Both the position numbers and the translations under genes were made by a program. Shown here piece after piece: positions 1 through 11,641 of a DNA stretch of 32,912 bases. This DNA is from Anaerolineales bacterium. Lineage in GTDB: Bacteria; Chloroflexota; Anaerolineae; Anaerolineales; RBG-16-64-43. How positions within the stretch are numbered: the stretch's first letter is position 1; the number at the start of each line of letters is the position of its first letter. Location: NCBI GenBank assembly GCA_016928575.1, contig JAFGKK010000121.1, positions 1 to 32,912 of the forward strand, given 5' to 3'. The notes beneath the pieces were generated by a model. That model was not told the DNA's origin and did no database searches. It saw only the letters and a list, made by a program, of their open reading frames with translations.

Positions 1-39
1 CCCCTCCTCCCTTCCCGTATGACGGGAAGGGAGGAGGGG
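1..39. repeat. Perfect 18-bp inverted repeat (hairpin) in intergenic DNA
   Basis: Positions 1-18 (starting CCCCTCCTCCC) and 22-39 are exact reverse complements separated by a 3-base loop. The right arm merges into a purine-rich tract in which four runs of three to five G lie between 24 and 47. It could be a transcription terminator for a gene left of the window or a dispersed repeat. It has no T-tract on the plus strand, so a classical rho-independent terminator reading rightward is not supported. Confidence 0.7.
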
Positions 40-364
40 GCAGGGGGAGGAGGGATGGGATGGTTTCGATCAGCCGCAACCTCGACTGGGGACTCGGCTC
101 ACGATGGGAGGAGGGGGCAGGGGTTGGGGGTGAGGATGGAACGGGAGGAGAGGAAAACAGACGCCGAATGAGTGAAAAAGGTCGGCAGGGAAGTCGGGAT
201 GGGACGGCGCTCGCGAAAAGCGGATTCTTCCGGAGGAGCGCGTCAGATTCCTTCCCTTCCTCGCTCTTTTCCCCCACTCCTGGCTTAGGTTACAAATGGG
301 GGAAAGCCCATCCCTGAGCCGGAGACGAAGGGAGGGTGGAGGATTGGGAAGCGAGGAAGGGAGG
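1..364. other. Intergenic region, G-rich, no gene recognised
   Basis: No coding region is supportable here; the open frames are short and low in complexity. The stretch lies downstream of the minus-strand membrane protein whose stop is at 365. It contains the hairpin at 1-39 and two G-run clusters (24-47 and 106-130) with four runs of at least three G each. I see no tRNA, rRNA or promoter that I would defend. Confidence 0.6.
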
Positions 365-1354
365 TCAAGGCTGAGGCGAGGAATTATCCGCGGGGATTTG
401 TGCGGCGGTCCGGGGGCGTTTGCGGATCCGATAAGCCAGCACGGCCAGCGCGATGATCGCGAACGCGCTGACGCAGCTGCGTCCGGCGAAGCCCTCCTCA
501 ACATCGCTGAAGAAATTAAAGAGGACAAAGAATCCCAGCCCTCCGGCTACCCACGCCAGCCGGTGCCGATCGTCCCATGCCCCGCCGTTGCCGGACCAGC
601 GGAGAAGCAGACCCAGCGTCAGCGCGTCCAGGACGACCAGCCCGCCGGCGGCCAGCCACAGCGGTGGAGCCCAAAAGTCCGGGAGCATAAACACCGAAAC
701 GAAGAACACCGTCATGTTGACGAAGCCCAGCAGCCAGAAGAACAGCGGATGCGGAGGGGATTTCTTCACCCGCCGGGGAAAACCGGCCGGGAGGCGGCGC
801 GCCGCGAGAACCAAACCGGCGATCGCGATCCACGAGAGGATGTACCCCGACGCGGGCGGGACGAACCGGGTCATCAGCCAGCCGGCCGGCACCCACAACG
901 TTAATCCGAGGATGCAAGCGATCAGCCCCCGATCCCCGAGCCAGGGCTCTGTCCGGCGGTCGGCGTGGATCATTTCCGCCAGGATCACCGCGGCCGCGAC
1001 GCTGATCAGCACGTGGAAGTGAACCATCGTTTCGGACCAATTCCAATTGACGCCGAGGGCGTAATATTGCTTCAGGTTTTCGAGTTCGCTCCAGTTCGGA
1101 TCGAAAAACGAACGCACGACGATCGCTTCCTCGAAGATTCCGTAGGCGACGGCCATCAGCATCAGGCTCAGGCCGCCTTTCCTCCAGCGCCGGACAAGCT
1201 CGCGGCAGACGAGCGCGCCGAGCCCGTACGGCAGCATCAAGAGGGCGACGCTGAGCGGATTGCAGAGTTGCACCGGCGGCTGATGGCCAGAGACGATCTC
1301 CCCCAGCAGCGGGGCGAGTAGGAGCAGGGTAAGCCAGGGAGGGATGCGCTTCAT
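365..1354 (-). CDS. Multi-pass membrane protein of unknown function
   Basis: The 329-residue product is very hydrophobic, with roughly eight to nine predicted membrane segments spread along its whole length. The first begins a few residues after the N-terminus (MKRIPPWLTLLLLAPLLGE). A short acidic loop around residues 75-95 contains FDPNWSELENLKQYY, and the C-terminal 25 residues are basic and hydrophilic. I recognise no family. The ATG at 1354 is the first in-frame start and precedes a plausible signal anchor, but no convincing Shine-Dalgarno is seen. A C-rich plus-strand tract at 1374-1396 would put a G-rich segment just upstream of the start in the mRNA. It lies 121 bases downstream of carB on the same strand and could be cotranscribed with it. 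Confidence 0.75.
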   Translation of the reverse strand: MKRIPPWLTLLLLAPLLGEIVSGHQPPVQLCNPLSVALLMLPYGLGALVCRELVRRWRKGGLSLMLMAVAYGIFEEAIVVRSFFDPNWSELENLKQYYALGVNWNWSETMVHFHVLISVAAAVILAEMIHADRRTEPWLGDRGLIACILGLTLWVPAGWLMTRFVPPASGYILSWIAIAGLVLAARRLPAGFPRRVKKSPPHPLFFWLLGFVNMTVFFVSVFMLPDFWAPPLWLAAGGLVVLDALTLGLLLRWSGNGGAWDDRHRLAWVAGGLGFFVLFNFFSDVEEGFAGRSCVSAFAIIALAVLAYRIRKRPRTAAQIPADNSSPQP

Positions 1355-1475
1355 ATTGCGTTTCTCTCGCCTTCCCGCCCCCTCCCGCTCTCCCCCATTT
1401 GCGAAGAGAATATTTTTCTTCCGTTCGGATTCATTTTCCGCAAAGGGGGGAGGAAAAAGGAGGGGACGGGCGGGA

Positions 1476-4676
<3,201 letters not shown>

Positions 4677-4885
4677 CGTCGAGCTCCGTATAGAAGGTTC
4701 CTGAAAGACAAGGCAGTCGCTTTACCGGTCGGCGGGCGGGGAAGGAAGAAAACCCCGCGGCCGCATTGTGGAAAAAACCATGGGCGGCAGAGGATTGCGG
4801 TTGCGCAAAGGCCGGAGGCGCCTCAATCCGTTTCCGGAACAACCCGGCCGGCAACTCGCTCCTATTCGTGACAGTACGGGAGCGT

Positions 4886-4891
4886 ATTATA
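4886..4891 (-). promoter_or_regulatory. Candidate -10 box for carB with a ~200-base leader
   Basis: On the minus strand the hexamer reads TATAAT, a perfect -10. A TTGCCA lies 21 bases further upstream, which is too far for a good -35, so the promoter is only half supported. If used, the carB mRNA would carry a leader of about 200 bases that includes a GAGGCGCCTC palindrome near 4815-4824. I see no PyrR-binding loop or clear attenuator. Confidence 0.4.
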
Positions 4892-5012
4892 ACTGGGAAA
4901 GCATCGAGGCGATGGCAATCCTCGATGGCCGCTTCAGGGAGTCGTCCGCGATCGGACGGTTGAGACAGGAACCATGGGGAGAGTAGTGTTATCAAATTAT
5001 TCGAGAGAGAGA

Positions 5013-5032
5013 GGGGAGGGCGGGGGAGGGGG
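5013..5032 (+). other. G-quadruplex-like tract with one-base loops
   Basis: Four G-runs of 4, 3, 5 and 5 bases are separated by single bases (A, C, A). One-base loops are the most stable class of quadruplex motif known. The tract sits upstream of the candidate carB promoter and outside any gene. A similar tract occurs at 11605-11622. Function is unknown. Confidence 0.55.
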
Positions 5033-5098
5033 AGGCAGAGGAGATACAAAACCGTTTAGTGCCTGCTCAGGATGTCTATTTCCGTGCAAAATCTTTAC

Positions 5099-5376
5099 TA
5101 CTCAGCTGGCGATCGTCATGCTGGCGCCCGCCCTCGGCGTGTTCTTTGCCGGGGGTGAAATTAGCCGGCATCCAGTATATCTTCAATAAATACTGGACCC
5201 CAGGTTCGATCATGCCGGGGTGACGGACAAAGCCTAAAACACTGGTGATGTTATGATGAGATTATTCAGTAGAAATTAGCTGCCTGATCAGTTGCTAAAA
5301 ATCTCAAAAAAGAGCTGCCGGCGTTTTTGGTTCTATTTGTCATCCCGGCGCGGGCATGACGACCACTGGCTGAGTA
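5099..5376. mobile_element. MITE-like non-coding element with imperfect terminal inverted repeats
   Basis: The left end (5099-5121, TACTCAGC, six bases, TCGTCATGC) is matched by the inverted right end (5354-5376) at about 19 of 23 positions. The outer eight and inner nine bases are perfect. Inside, TCCAGTAT (5171-5178) and ATACTGGA (5190-5197) form a perfect 8-bp stem, and GTCAT/ATGAC (5339-5343 and 5356-5360) form another. There is no open frame inside, so it would be a non-autonomous miniature element or a REP-type composite. No target-site duplication is obvious. CCAGTA...TACTGG and GTCATCCCGG-like pieces resemble dispersed intergenic repeats common in environmental genomes, as far as I recall. 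Confidence 0.5.
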
Positions 5377-5477
5377 ATTACATAGTAATTTGCTTATGGA
5401 TTGGGGGATTCGATATCGAAGAGAGTCAAGAAAAATCCGTTTTCCCGTTTGGCGAATAGCTCGCGCAGGAGGAACTT

Positions 5478-6152
5478 ATGGTTCGATACGAATATTTCCC
5501 TTACGTCGTAGGGGGAGTCCTCTTTCTGTTTTATTGTATTCGATACGTAGGCCTGTGTTTTCATGGAATTCGGCGGCGGCGGCCTGTGTTTATTGTCCAT
5601 CGAATCCCGGAAGATGGTCTGTTCCGATTGGGGCTGCTGATGTTGTGCACATCGGTTTTTGGGATCCGGAAGATAGTGATTGATAATCAAGTCAATGTCG
5701 TATCTGTCCTTTTGATCCTGATCATAACGGTGCTTATTCCCCTGCTGGTGTTTGCGATTTTCTATCGGAGGAGATCCAAATCCGACTCTGCGATCCATGC
5801 GACAATCCTTGGCGTCAAGGGTGGAGCGTTCCATCTGTTGCGGCAAGCGTTGTGGAAGGAAGGAATCGACTTTTCGGAAGGAAAAAACTATTTTAATTTA
5901 TTGGGTCACAATTCGACGATCGAAGTCAGCGGCTGGGGTGCAGTGGGTTATTCCGCGATCAAATTCTATCCGGAAGAAAAAAGTCATCTTTTTGAAATGC
6001 TTGTTTCCCGAATGAAGGCCTGTAATGACGAACATGCCGACAAGTTTTCCATTTTTACACTCATCCCGCTATTGCTTTTTTGGACGGCATGGATCGCTAT
6101 CAATTTGGTAGTTATTTATTTTTCTATTGAGGAAGTCGTCCCGCATGTGTAG
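5478..6152 (+). CDS. Orphan membrane protein of unknown function, AT-richer than neighbours
   Basis: The 224-residue product has three hydrophobic segments in its first half (about residues 8-28, 48-66 and 72-95). A soluble middle section of about 95 residues follows (RRRSKSDSAIHATILGVKG onward). A last membrane segment lies at about 195-217, ending SIEEVVPHV. I recognise no family. The ATG at 5478 is supported by a strong AGGAGG six bases upstream. Codon use includes many A/T-ending codons, unlike the flanking genes, and the gene lies just right of the MITE-like element. Both facts fit recent acquisition. It is not in an obvious operon. Confidence 0.75.
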   Translation: MVRYEYFPYVVGGVLFLFYCIRYVGLCFHGIRRRRPVFIVHRIPEDGLFRLGLLMLCTSVFGIRKIVIDNQVNVVSVLLILIITVLIPLLVFAIFYRRRSKSDSAIHATILGVKGGAFHLLRQALWKEGIDFSEGKNYFNLLGHNSTIEVSGWGAVGYSAIKFYPEEKSHLFEMLVSRMKACNDEHADKFSIFTLIPLLLFWTAWIAINLVVIYFSIEEVVPHV

Positions 6153-6487
6153 CCATCCTCTTGATGATGAGATGAATGGTTTTTCTTCCCGAACTTGGCT
6201 GAAAGCTCGTCGATTACCATGACGGCGGATATTGCCTGGGTCGGGCACCGATCCGGCATCGCGCGAGTTTGGGAATCAAATCGCCCCCGATCTTTTTGGC
6301 GGGCAGGCCGAACCGTCCACCTTGCATTACGGATACTGGAAAACCCATTCTGCTACAGATCATCGTCATCAACCCCATTTCTGTATTTTCCATTGGCTAA
6401 AGCCGGATTGTGAGCCGGACGAAGATATTCTTGACCGGGATTGTCCGTAGGTGGCAGGACGGCCGGGCGTCGGGTTACAATTGCGGA
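6153..6487. other. Intergenic region without a recognisable gene
   Basis: This 335-base stretch separates the orphan membrane gene from the DUF58 gene. It is intermediate in base composition. I see no gene, tRNA or terminator with a T-tract. The only signal I support is the TACAAT box at its right end (6476-6481), six bases before the DUF58 start codon. Confidence 0.5.
6476..6481 (+). promoter_or_regulatory. Candidate -10 box placing transcription start at the DUF58 ATG
   Basis: TACAAT ends six bases before the ATG at 6488, so transcription would begin at or next to the start codon. No Shine-Dalgarno precedes that ATG. No good -35 is visible at 16-18 bases. The same arrangement recurs in front of four other genes in the window. 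Confidence 0.5.
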
Positions 6488-7792
6488 ATGAACAAGCGCC
6501 CGAGACCGGTCCGGATTTTCTTGCGAGCGCCGTTTCTCCCCGCGCTGACGGCGGCGCTGGTGATCGTGCAGCTCTTCGCCCCCGGCAAGGAGTGGACCGC
6601 GCTGTTGATCGCCGTGGGCGGAGTCTGGCTGATCGGCTGGGCGTGGATCCGCGAGTTGGCTCGCCATCTGACTCTTGTGCGCGAAGTGCGCTTCGGCTGG
6701 GCGCACGTGGGTGACCTGCTCGAAGAGCGCTTCTCGCTGATCAATACGGGCTGGGCTCCGGCCGTGTGGGTGGACGTCCTCGACCGTTCGACGATGCCGT
6801 CGTACGATCCCAGCCGCGTCAGCGGCGTGGGCCGCTATTCTGAAACCCGCTGGCAAACCAAGGGCCTGTGCGCCCGCCGGGGCGTGTACATGCTCGGCCC
6901 CACGTCGATCGTCGCCCAGGATCCTTTTGGAATCTACCGGCTGGAAATGGAATACCCGGCCGCCTCGACGATGGCGGTGATGCCCCCGGTGATTCCGCTG
7001 ACGGAGATCGACATCGCCCCCGGCGGCCGGACCGGCGACGGCCGGATGCGGATCGACGCGCAGGAGCGGACCGTGGACGCCTCGACCGTCCGCGGCTACC
7101 TGCCCGGCGACAGCCTGCGTTGGATCCATTGGCCCACCTCCGCCCGCAAGGGAACCCTGCACGTGCGCCTGTTCGACGGAATGCCGGTCGGGGATTGGTG
7201 GATTTTCATCGACATGCAGCGCGCATGCCAGGCCGGCGAAGGCGAGCATTCCACCGACGAGCACGCCGTGGTGCTGGCCGCCTCCCTCGCCGCGCGCGGG
7301 ATCGGCGAAGGGCGGGCGGTGGGCCTGGTCGGGCAGGGCGCGCGCGACTTGTATTGGTTCCCCCCCCGCCAAGGCGAAACGCAGCTCTGGGATATCCTGC
7401 GCGCGCTGGCGATGATTTCTCCCGCGGAGAGGCCGCTGGGCGACCTCCTGAGCCAGCTGCAGCCCCGCGAAACCGCCCGCTCCAGCGTGATCCTGATCAC
7501 CCCGGAGGTGAGCGGGCGGTGGCTGGAACCCTTGCTTAGGCTGATGCGCCGCGGCATCAAGCCCACTGTGCTGCTTCTGGATCCCGCGTCGTACGGCGGG
7601 AAGGGGGATTCCGGACCGCTTGCCTCCCAGCTCCTGGAATGCGGAATCATCCAATACCGGATCACACGCGACCTCCTCGGCCGCCAGGATCTGCGCCCCG
7701 GCACCGGGGACGGCATTAAATGGAAGGTCACTCCCCGCGGGAGGGCGATCATTTCCGAAAAGGTCGACCTTTCCTGGAAGGAGCTCGCATGA
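6488..7792 (+). CDS. DUF58 domain protein
   Basis: The 434-residue protein begins with two hydrophobic segments (about residues 10-50, including LPALTAALVIVQLF). A beta-rich section follows, then the DUF58 signature near residues 195-225: RGYLPGDSLRWIHWPTSARK, then an aspartate-containing FIDMQR strand as in vWA-like folds. DUF58 proteins usually pair with a MoxR-type AAA+ ATPase and a membrane transglutaminase. Their exact biochemical role is not settled. Here the transglutaminase is directly downstream with an ATGA overlap, but no MoxR gene is next door. I chose the ATG at 6488 rather than the in-frame codon at 6410, because 6488 sits right behind a TACAAT box and begins MNKRPRPVRIF just before the first membrane segment. 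Confidence 0.85.
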   Translation: MNKRPRPVRIFLRAPFLPALTAALVIVQLFAPGKEWTALLIAVGGVWLIGWAWIRELARHLTLVREVRFGWAHVGDLLEERFSLINTGWAPAVWVDVLDRSTMPSYDPSRVSGVGRYSETRWQTKGLCARRGVYMLGPTSIVAQDPFGIYRLEMEYPAASTMAVMPPVIPLTEIDIAPGGRTGDGRMRIDAQERTVDASTVRGYLPGDSLRWIHWPTSARKGTLHVRLFDGMPVGDWWIFIDMQRACQAGEGEHSTDEHAVVLAASLAARGIGEGRAVGLVGQGARDLYWFPPRQGETQLWDILRALAMISPAERPLGDLLSQLQPRETARSSVILITPEVSGRWLEPLLRLMRRGIKPTVLLLDPASYGGKGDSGPLASQLLECGIIQYRITRDLLGRQDLRPGTGDGIKWKVTPRGRAIISEKVDLSWKELA

Positions 7793-10122
7793 ACGCCGCG
7801 GGCGAGTGGATCCTGAAGCGGACGGATACGCGCGGCTTGCTCAAACCGGCGCTGCTCGCGGCTGTCCTGGCGGCGGCGGTCGGGCAGATAGCGCCGCTGA
7901 TCGTCCGCGCGGACGCTGCGTTGTTCCTCAGCGCGGCCCTCTGCGGATTGCTCGCCGGCTGGCTGATCGGCCGCCTCCCCCTGCCGCCGGCCGCCGCCGC
8001 CGCGGCAAACGCCGCCCTGGGGATTGATTTTCTGCTGCTGACCGTCGGGCGGCTGGATCTTCCGTTCCGCCGCTGGATCGGCTTGTCGGCCGTATGGTTC
8101 GCACGATTTCTCCCCCAGTTCCGGAACCTGGAATTCGACGCGGCCTCTTGGCGGGCGGAAACGGGCCTGCTCCTGACCGGGCCTTCGTCGGTGGTGGCGC
8201 GCTTCTTCGCCTGGGCGGCTTCCATCCGGCGCGGCGACGAAATTTTCGATCCGGTCGCCTCCGCGTTTTTCTGGGGCTTGGTGTTTTTCCTGCTCGGAGC
8301 CTTCGCCGGCTGGGCGCTGAGCGCGCGCCGTAAGCCCTTCGCCGCCGTCCTTCCGCCGGTGATCCTTTCGGCGGGCGTCTCCGCCGCCCTGGACGGGGAT
8401 TGGCCTTCCGCCGTCGTGATTGCGGGATTGGCCATGGCGGCCGTGATTGTTGCGGAGCACATCCTGAAGGAAGAGGAATGGGACCGGAGGGGAATGGGGT
8501 ATTCGACCGGCATCCGCTGGGACCTGAGTTTCTCCGCCGGGCCCGTGCTCGCTTTCTTGTTGCTGGCCGCGTACACCGTCCCCGCCATACCCTACGACGA
8601 CATCTCGCGCTGGATCCGGGAGCATTCCCAGCCGGCGGCCGCGCCGGCGGATGCCGGCGGCCGGACTTCCGGCGAAGGCGGGGCGGTCGGCCCGGGCGTT
8701 CCGCGGGCGGATAGCGAATTTCCCCTCACCCATTACCTGGGCGCCGGCCCGGACCTGACCCGCGAGGTGGTCCTGGTTATCGTCACCGGGGAGACTCTGA
8801 AGTATTTTCCGGGGATGCGCGAGCCCTCCGCCCCGCACCATTATTGGAAGGCGGTCACTTACGACATCTACACCGGCAGCGCCTGGCTCACCGGCGCGAC
8901 CGAGGAACGGGAAATGCTGCCCGGAGAGAGGATCCGGGAGGAGTTGCCGTTCGGGGTGAAGTTCCATCAGGCCGTTACGGTGAACCGCTACGGATCCGGT
9001 CCGCTCTACGCCGCGGGCGAAGTGGTCACGGTCGATACGCTTTTCCGGGTGGTGACCCGGACTTGGGAGGATGTTTTCGGCATTCTCGTGCCGGGATCGT
9101 CGTACGAAGTGGATTCCGTTTACACGGATGCGGATGTCGGCGAACTGCGCGCCGCGGGGACGGACTATCCGCAGTGGATCCGCGGACGCTACCTGCAGCT
9201 GCCCCGGGGATTGCCGCAGCGGGTTCATATCCTCGCCCGCGACCTCACCGCCGCGCCGGCCACGCCCTACGACCGCGCCGTCGCCATCCAGGAATACCTG
9301 CGCGCCGAGATGCGCTATTCCTTGGACGTCGAAGCGCCCCCGCGCGACCGCGATGTGGTGGATTTTTTCCTGTTCGATTCAAGGGAAGGCTTCTGCGATT
9401 ACTACGCCACGGCGATGGCGGTGCTGGCCCGGTCGGCGGGGATCCCGGCCCGGATCGCGTTCGGGTACGCATCCGGGACGTTCGACTCGGTCCAGGGGAA
9501 ATTCACCGTGCTGGAATCCGACGCGCACGCCTGGCCGGAGCTCTACTTTCCCGGAATCGGCTGGGTGGAGTTCGAACCCACGTCTTCGATGGCCATGATC
9601 CGGCGGGAGGAAGCCCCCGCCGCTTCCGAATTCATCCCGGCGGCGGGGCGGGAAAACGCGACTCCGGCCGTCCTGACCTGGATCGGGGGGATTCTGCGCC
9701 GCATGTCGGCGCCGGCGCTGATCCTGCTGGTGTCGCTTCCCACGCTCGCCCTGGCGTGGATCCTGCTTGCCCCCTTCCGGTATTGGTTCCTCGCACCCGC
9801 GGCGGTCCTTCCCGGGATATACCGCGAACTGGCGACCCACGGGCGGAGGCAGGGCGTTCCGCGCCTGCCCTCCACGACCCCGGCGGAGTTCGCGCACCGG
9901 CTGGCGCGGATAAACCCCGGCCGCGGCGTCGACCTGCATCGGATTGTGGATTTATATTCCATGCAGGTGTACGGCGGAAAGCCGATCACCGCCGCGCGGC
10001 GGAGGGAAGCGGCCGCACTCTGGCCCGGGTTGGACCGCGGCCTATGGATTAACTGGTGGAATCGGTGGACCGGAAAATGGCGGAACGTATTCCGGCGCCG
10101 TGCCCGTTCCGAGCCGGGGTGA
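7789..10122 (+). CDS. Membrane transglutaminase-like protein with DUF4129-like C-terminus
   Basis: The 777-residue protein has several membrane segments in its first 270 residues. A large extracytoplasmic part and a transglutaminase core follow, then a membrane segment near residue 650 (ALILLVSLPTLALAWILLAPF) and a cytoplasmic tail resembling DUF4129 (TPAEFAHRLARINPG). The catalytic cysteine is C536 in GFCDYYATAM and the histidine is H580 in DAHAWPELY. The third position is E596 in VEFEPT, where many relatives have Asp. The layout matches TgpA-type envelope proteins, so the protein probably acts on peptide bonds or crosslinks outside the membrane. Its ATG overlaps the DUF58 stop (ATGA) and is preceded by AAGGAG, indicating translational coupling. 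Confidence 0.88.
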   Translation: MNAAGEWILKRTDTRGLLKPALLAAVLAAAVGQIAPLIVRADAALFLSAALCGLLAGWLIGRLPLPPAAAAAANAALGIDFLLLTVGRLDLPFRRWIGLSAVWFARFLPQFRNLEFDAASWRAETGLLLTGPSSVVARFFAWAASIRRGDEIFDPVASAFFWGLVFFLLGAFAGWALSARRKPFAAVLPPVILSAGVSAALDGDWPSAVVIAGLAMAAVIVAEHILKEEEWDRRGMGYSTGIRWDLSFSAGPVLAFLLLAAYTVPAIPYDDISRWIREHSQPAAAPADAGGRTSGEGGAVGPGVPRADSEFPLTHYLGAGPDLTREVVLVIVTGETLKYFPGMREPSAPHHYWKAVTYDIYTGSAWLTGATEEREMLPGERIREELPFGVKFHQAVTVNRYGSGPLYAAGEVVTVDTLFRVVTRTWEDVFGILVPGSSYEVDSVYTDADVGELRAAGTDYPQWIRGRYLQLPRGLPQRVHILARDLTAAPATPYDRAVAIQEYLRAEMRYSLDVEAPPRDRDVVDFFLFDSREGFCDYYATAMAVLARSAGIPARIAFGYASGTFDSVQGKFTVLESDAHAWPELYFPGIGWVEFEPTSSMAMIRREEAPAASEFIPAAGRENATPAVLTWIGGILRRMSAPALILLVSLPTLALAWILLAPFRYWFLAPAAVLPGIYRELATHGRRQGVPRLPSTTPAEFAHRLARINPGRGVDLHRIVDLYSMQVYGGKPITAARRREAAALWPGLDRGLWINWWNRWTGKWRNVFRRRARSEPG

Positions 10123-10467
10123 ACCGGGTTCTGGGCGATGGATCCCCGGGTTCCGGCCGGCCGATGTGGACAAAAACGCGGATTGTCACGATAGAGAGCC
10201 GATCCGTTAGCGCCGTACGCCTTCCCGTGATCGTCTTTCCCCCACCCCCGATCCAACCCAATCAGGACGGGTTTCCCTTTGTGCGGTTGCCGCCGGTGCA
10301 AGCGGGGTGTTCCTCGGCGGAAATCCAATCGTCGTAACTCCGGATCCCGGCGTGGATCAACCCGGGCCGGCGAAAAAACGGTTGCGGAGCAGACTCCCAA
10401 ACGCCGCCCCCATGCTTATTCTACGGCCCCCCGCGCAAGCGCCTTCCGCCCCTTTGTCCGCAGACCG
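10123..10467. other. Intergenic region between convergent genes, no gene seen
   Basis: This 345-base gap lies between the ends of the transglutaminase (plus) and a membrane protein (minus). A terminator is expected but I find no hairpin with a T-tract. On the minus strand a TAGAAT (10418-10423) is followed four bases later by an ATG opening an 18-codon frame, too short to call a gene. Confidence 0.5.
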
Positions 10468-11553
10468 CTACGTGGAATGCCTTCGCTGGTAATAGAGGAT
10501 CAACAGCAGCCAAAGAAAATGAATCGCCGCGGGCAGAATCGTGGAAAACTGGTCGAAATAGAAAACCAGCGGATTGACGGCGGCGATGGAAAGCATCAGC
10601 CCGATGACGCCCAGGGAAACCCCCAGCCTGTTGCGGCGGACGATCAGCATCATGGCCGCGACGATCAGGATCATGCCCACGACGGCCTCGAGCCCCAGCC
10701 GGGCCGAATACCAGTACATCGCCGTCAGGCTCGACACATAGCTTTGCGTCACCCAGCCGGCCAGGATTCCCTCCAACCTCGCCGGCGCCGGCAGGGCCAG
10801 GAGCAGGCGCACCAACCCCACCGCCTGCATCGCCCCTAATGCGGCCAATCCTCCGGCCAGAAGGATCCGAAAGGTGTCCGGCGACAGCCGCCGCCGCTCG
10901 AACCGCTTCAGGAGCGCCCGGATTCTCCGCGAGAGGCGCGGCCGCGAAGGGGAGATCATCAGCCGGTCGCTTCCCAGAAATTGGATCAGCCCGTCGGTGA
11001 GGTGAAGCAGGCCGGGATCCCGCGCCTGGGCGCGGATCTCCCGCAGGCGGGTCAGCAGTTCCGCCCGTTCGCGGGCATCGAGATCCCGGTCGAGGACTTC
11101 CTCCAGGCCTTCCAGCACGCGATAGAGGGAAGTGCGCGGATCCTTCGCCGACGGCCGGCTGAATTGGACATAGATCCAAACGGTCAGCAGGAAGAAAACA
11201 TACACGATCGGCGCCGCCGGCGGATAGAAGTAATCGTTGGTGCTGGTGATGAATTTTCCGACTTCGTCGAGGAACAGACCCGCGCCCGCGCCCGCCAGCA
11301 ACGCCGCCGACGTTTGCGCCCAGCGGTTGGCGAGAATGAGCGGCAGGAGGGAGGCGGCGAAGAGCAGCAAGCCGCCCCACAACACGTGCGCGATGTGCAG
11401 GTTGCCGGAGGCCAGGCGCGGGTATCCGGTCAGTTGGAGGAACAGGCGGGTCAAGGTGATCGAGGCCGCGAACGACAGCAGGGTGAGGAGAAGGTAGTGC
11501 GGCGCATCCTCGCGGCGAACCGGAGAGCGGATTTTTCCTCGGGAGGATTTCAT
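10468..11553 (-). CDS. Multi-pass membrane protein of unknown function
   Basis: The 361-residue protein has about four N-terminal membrane segments in residues 15-140. A charged middle section of about 100 residues follows, rich in Arg and Glu and probably helical and cytoplasmic (EEVLDRDLDARERAELL). Four further membrane segments lead to YYQRRHST at the end. The motif GAGAGLFLDEVGKFIT with TNDYFYPPAAP lies inside the N-terminal membrane block and looks conserved, but I cannot name a family. I chose the ATG at 11553 because GGAGGGGG lies about eight bases upstream; an ATG at 11571 with GGAGG close by is the alternative. It lies 88 bases downstream of the aminotransferase on the same strand and may be cotranscribed. 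Confidence 0.75.
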   Translation of the reverse strand: MKSSRGKIRSPVRREDAPHYLLLTLLSFAASITLTRLFLQLTGYPRLASGNLHIAHVLWGGLLLFAASLLPLILANRWAQTSAALLAGAGAGLFLDEVGKFITSTNDYFYPPAAPIVYVFFLLTVWIYVQFSRPSAKDPRTSLYRVLEGLEEVLDRDLDARERAELLTRLREIRAQARDPGLLHLTDGLIQFLGSDRLMISPSRPRLSRRIRALLKRFERRRLSPDTFRILLAGGLAALGAMQAVGLVRLLLALPAPARLEGILAGWVTQSYVSSLTAMYWYSARLGLEAVVGMILIVAAMMLIVRRNRLGVSLGVIGLMLSIAAVNPLVFYFDQFSTILPAAIHFLWLLLILYYQRRHST

Positions 11554-11604
11554 GGGATATGCCCCCTCCATTATCCTCCACCGTTTGGCGCGTCGCACCA
11601 AGCC

Positions 11605-11622
11605 GGGGAGGGCGGGGGCGGG
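11605..11622 (+). other. G-quadruplex-like tract with one-base loops
   Basis: Runs of 4, 3, 5 and 3 G are separated by single bases (A, C, C). It lies between two minus-strand genes, so the G-rich strand is the template strand and the RNA would be C-rich. It resembles the tract at 5013-5032 in length and loop pattern. Confidence 0.5.
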
Positions 11623-11641
11623 AGGAGGATGCCGGCGGGGG

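Larger units (their letters stand above)
4677..5477. other. Divergent intergenic region between carB and an orphan membrane gene
   Basis: This 801-base gap holds the carB leader (4677-4885), a candidate -10 (4886-4891), a regular G-run tract (5013-5032) and the MITE-like element (5099-5376). Open frames crossing it look like shadows: they have no ribosome site and no recognisable domains. Base composition turns visibly AT-richer from about 5040 to the right. Confidence 0.6.

Noticed and set aside
7096-9228. 710-codon open frame antisense to the DUF58 and transglutaminase genes
   Set aside because: Arg/Pro/Gln-rich composition typical of shadow frames and no recognisable features.
10411-10423. 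TAGAAT followed by an ATG on the minus strand
   Set aside because: The frame is only 18 codons long and has no support beyond the box.
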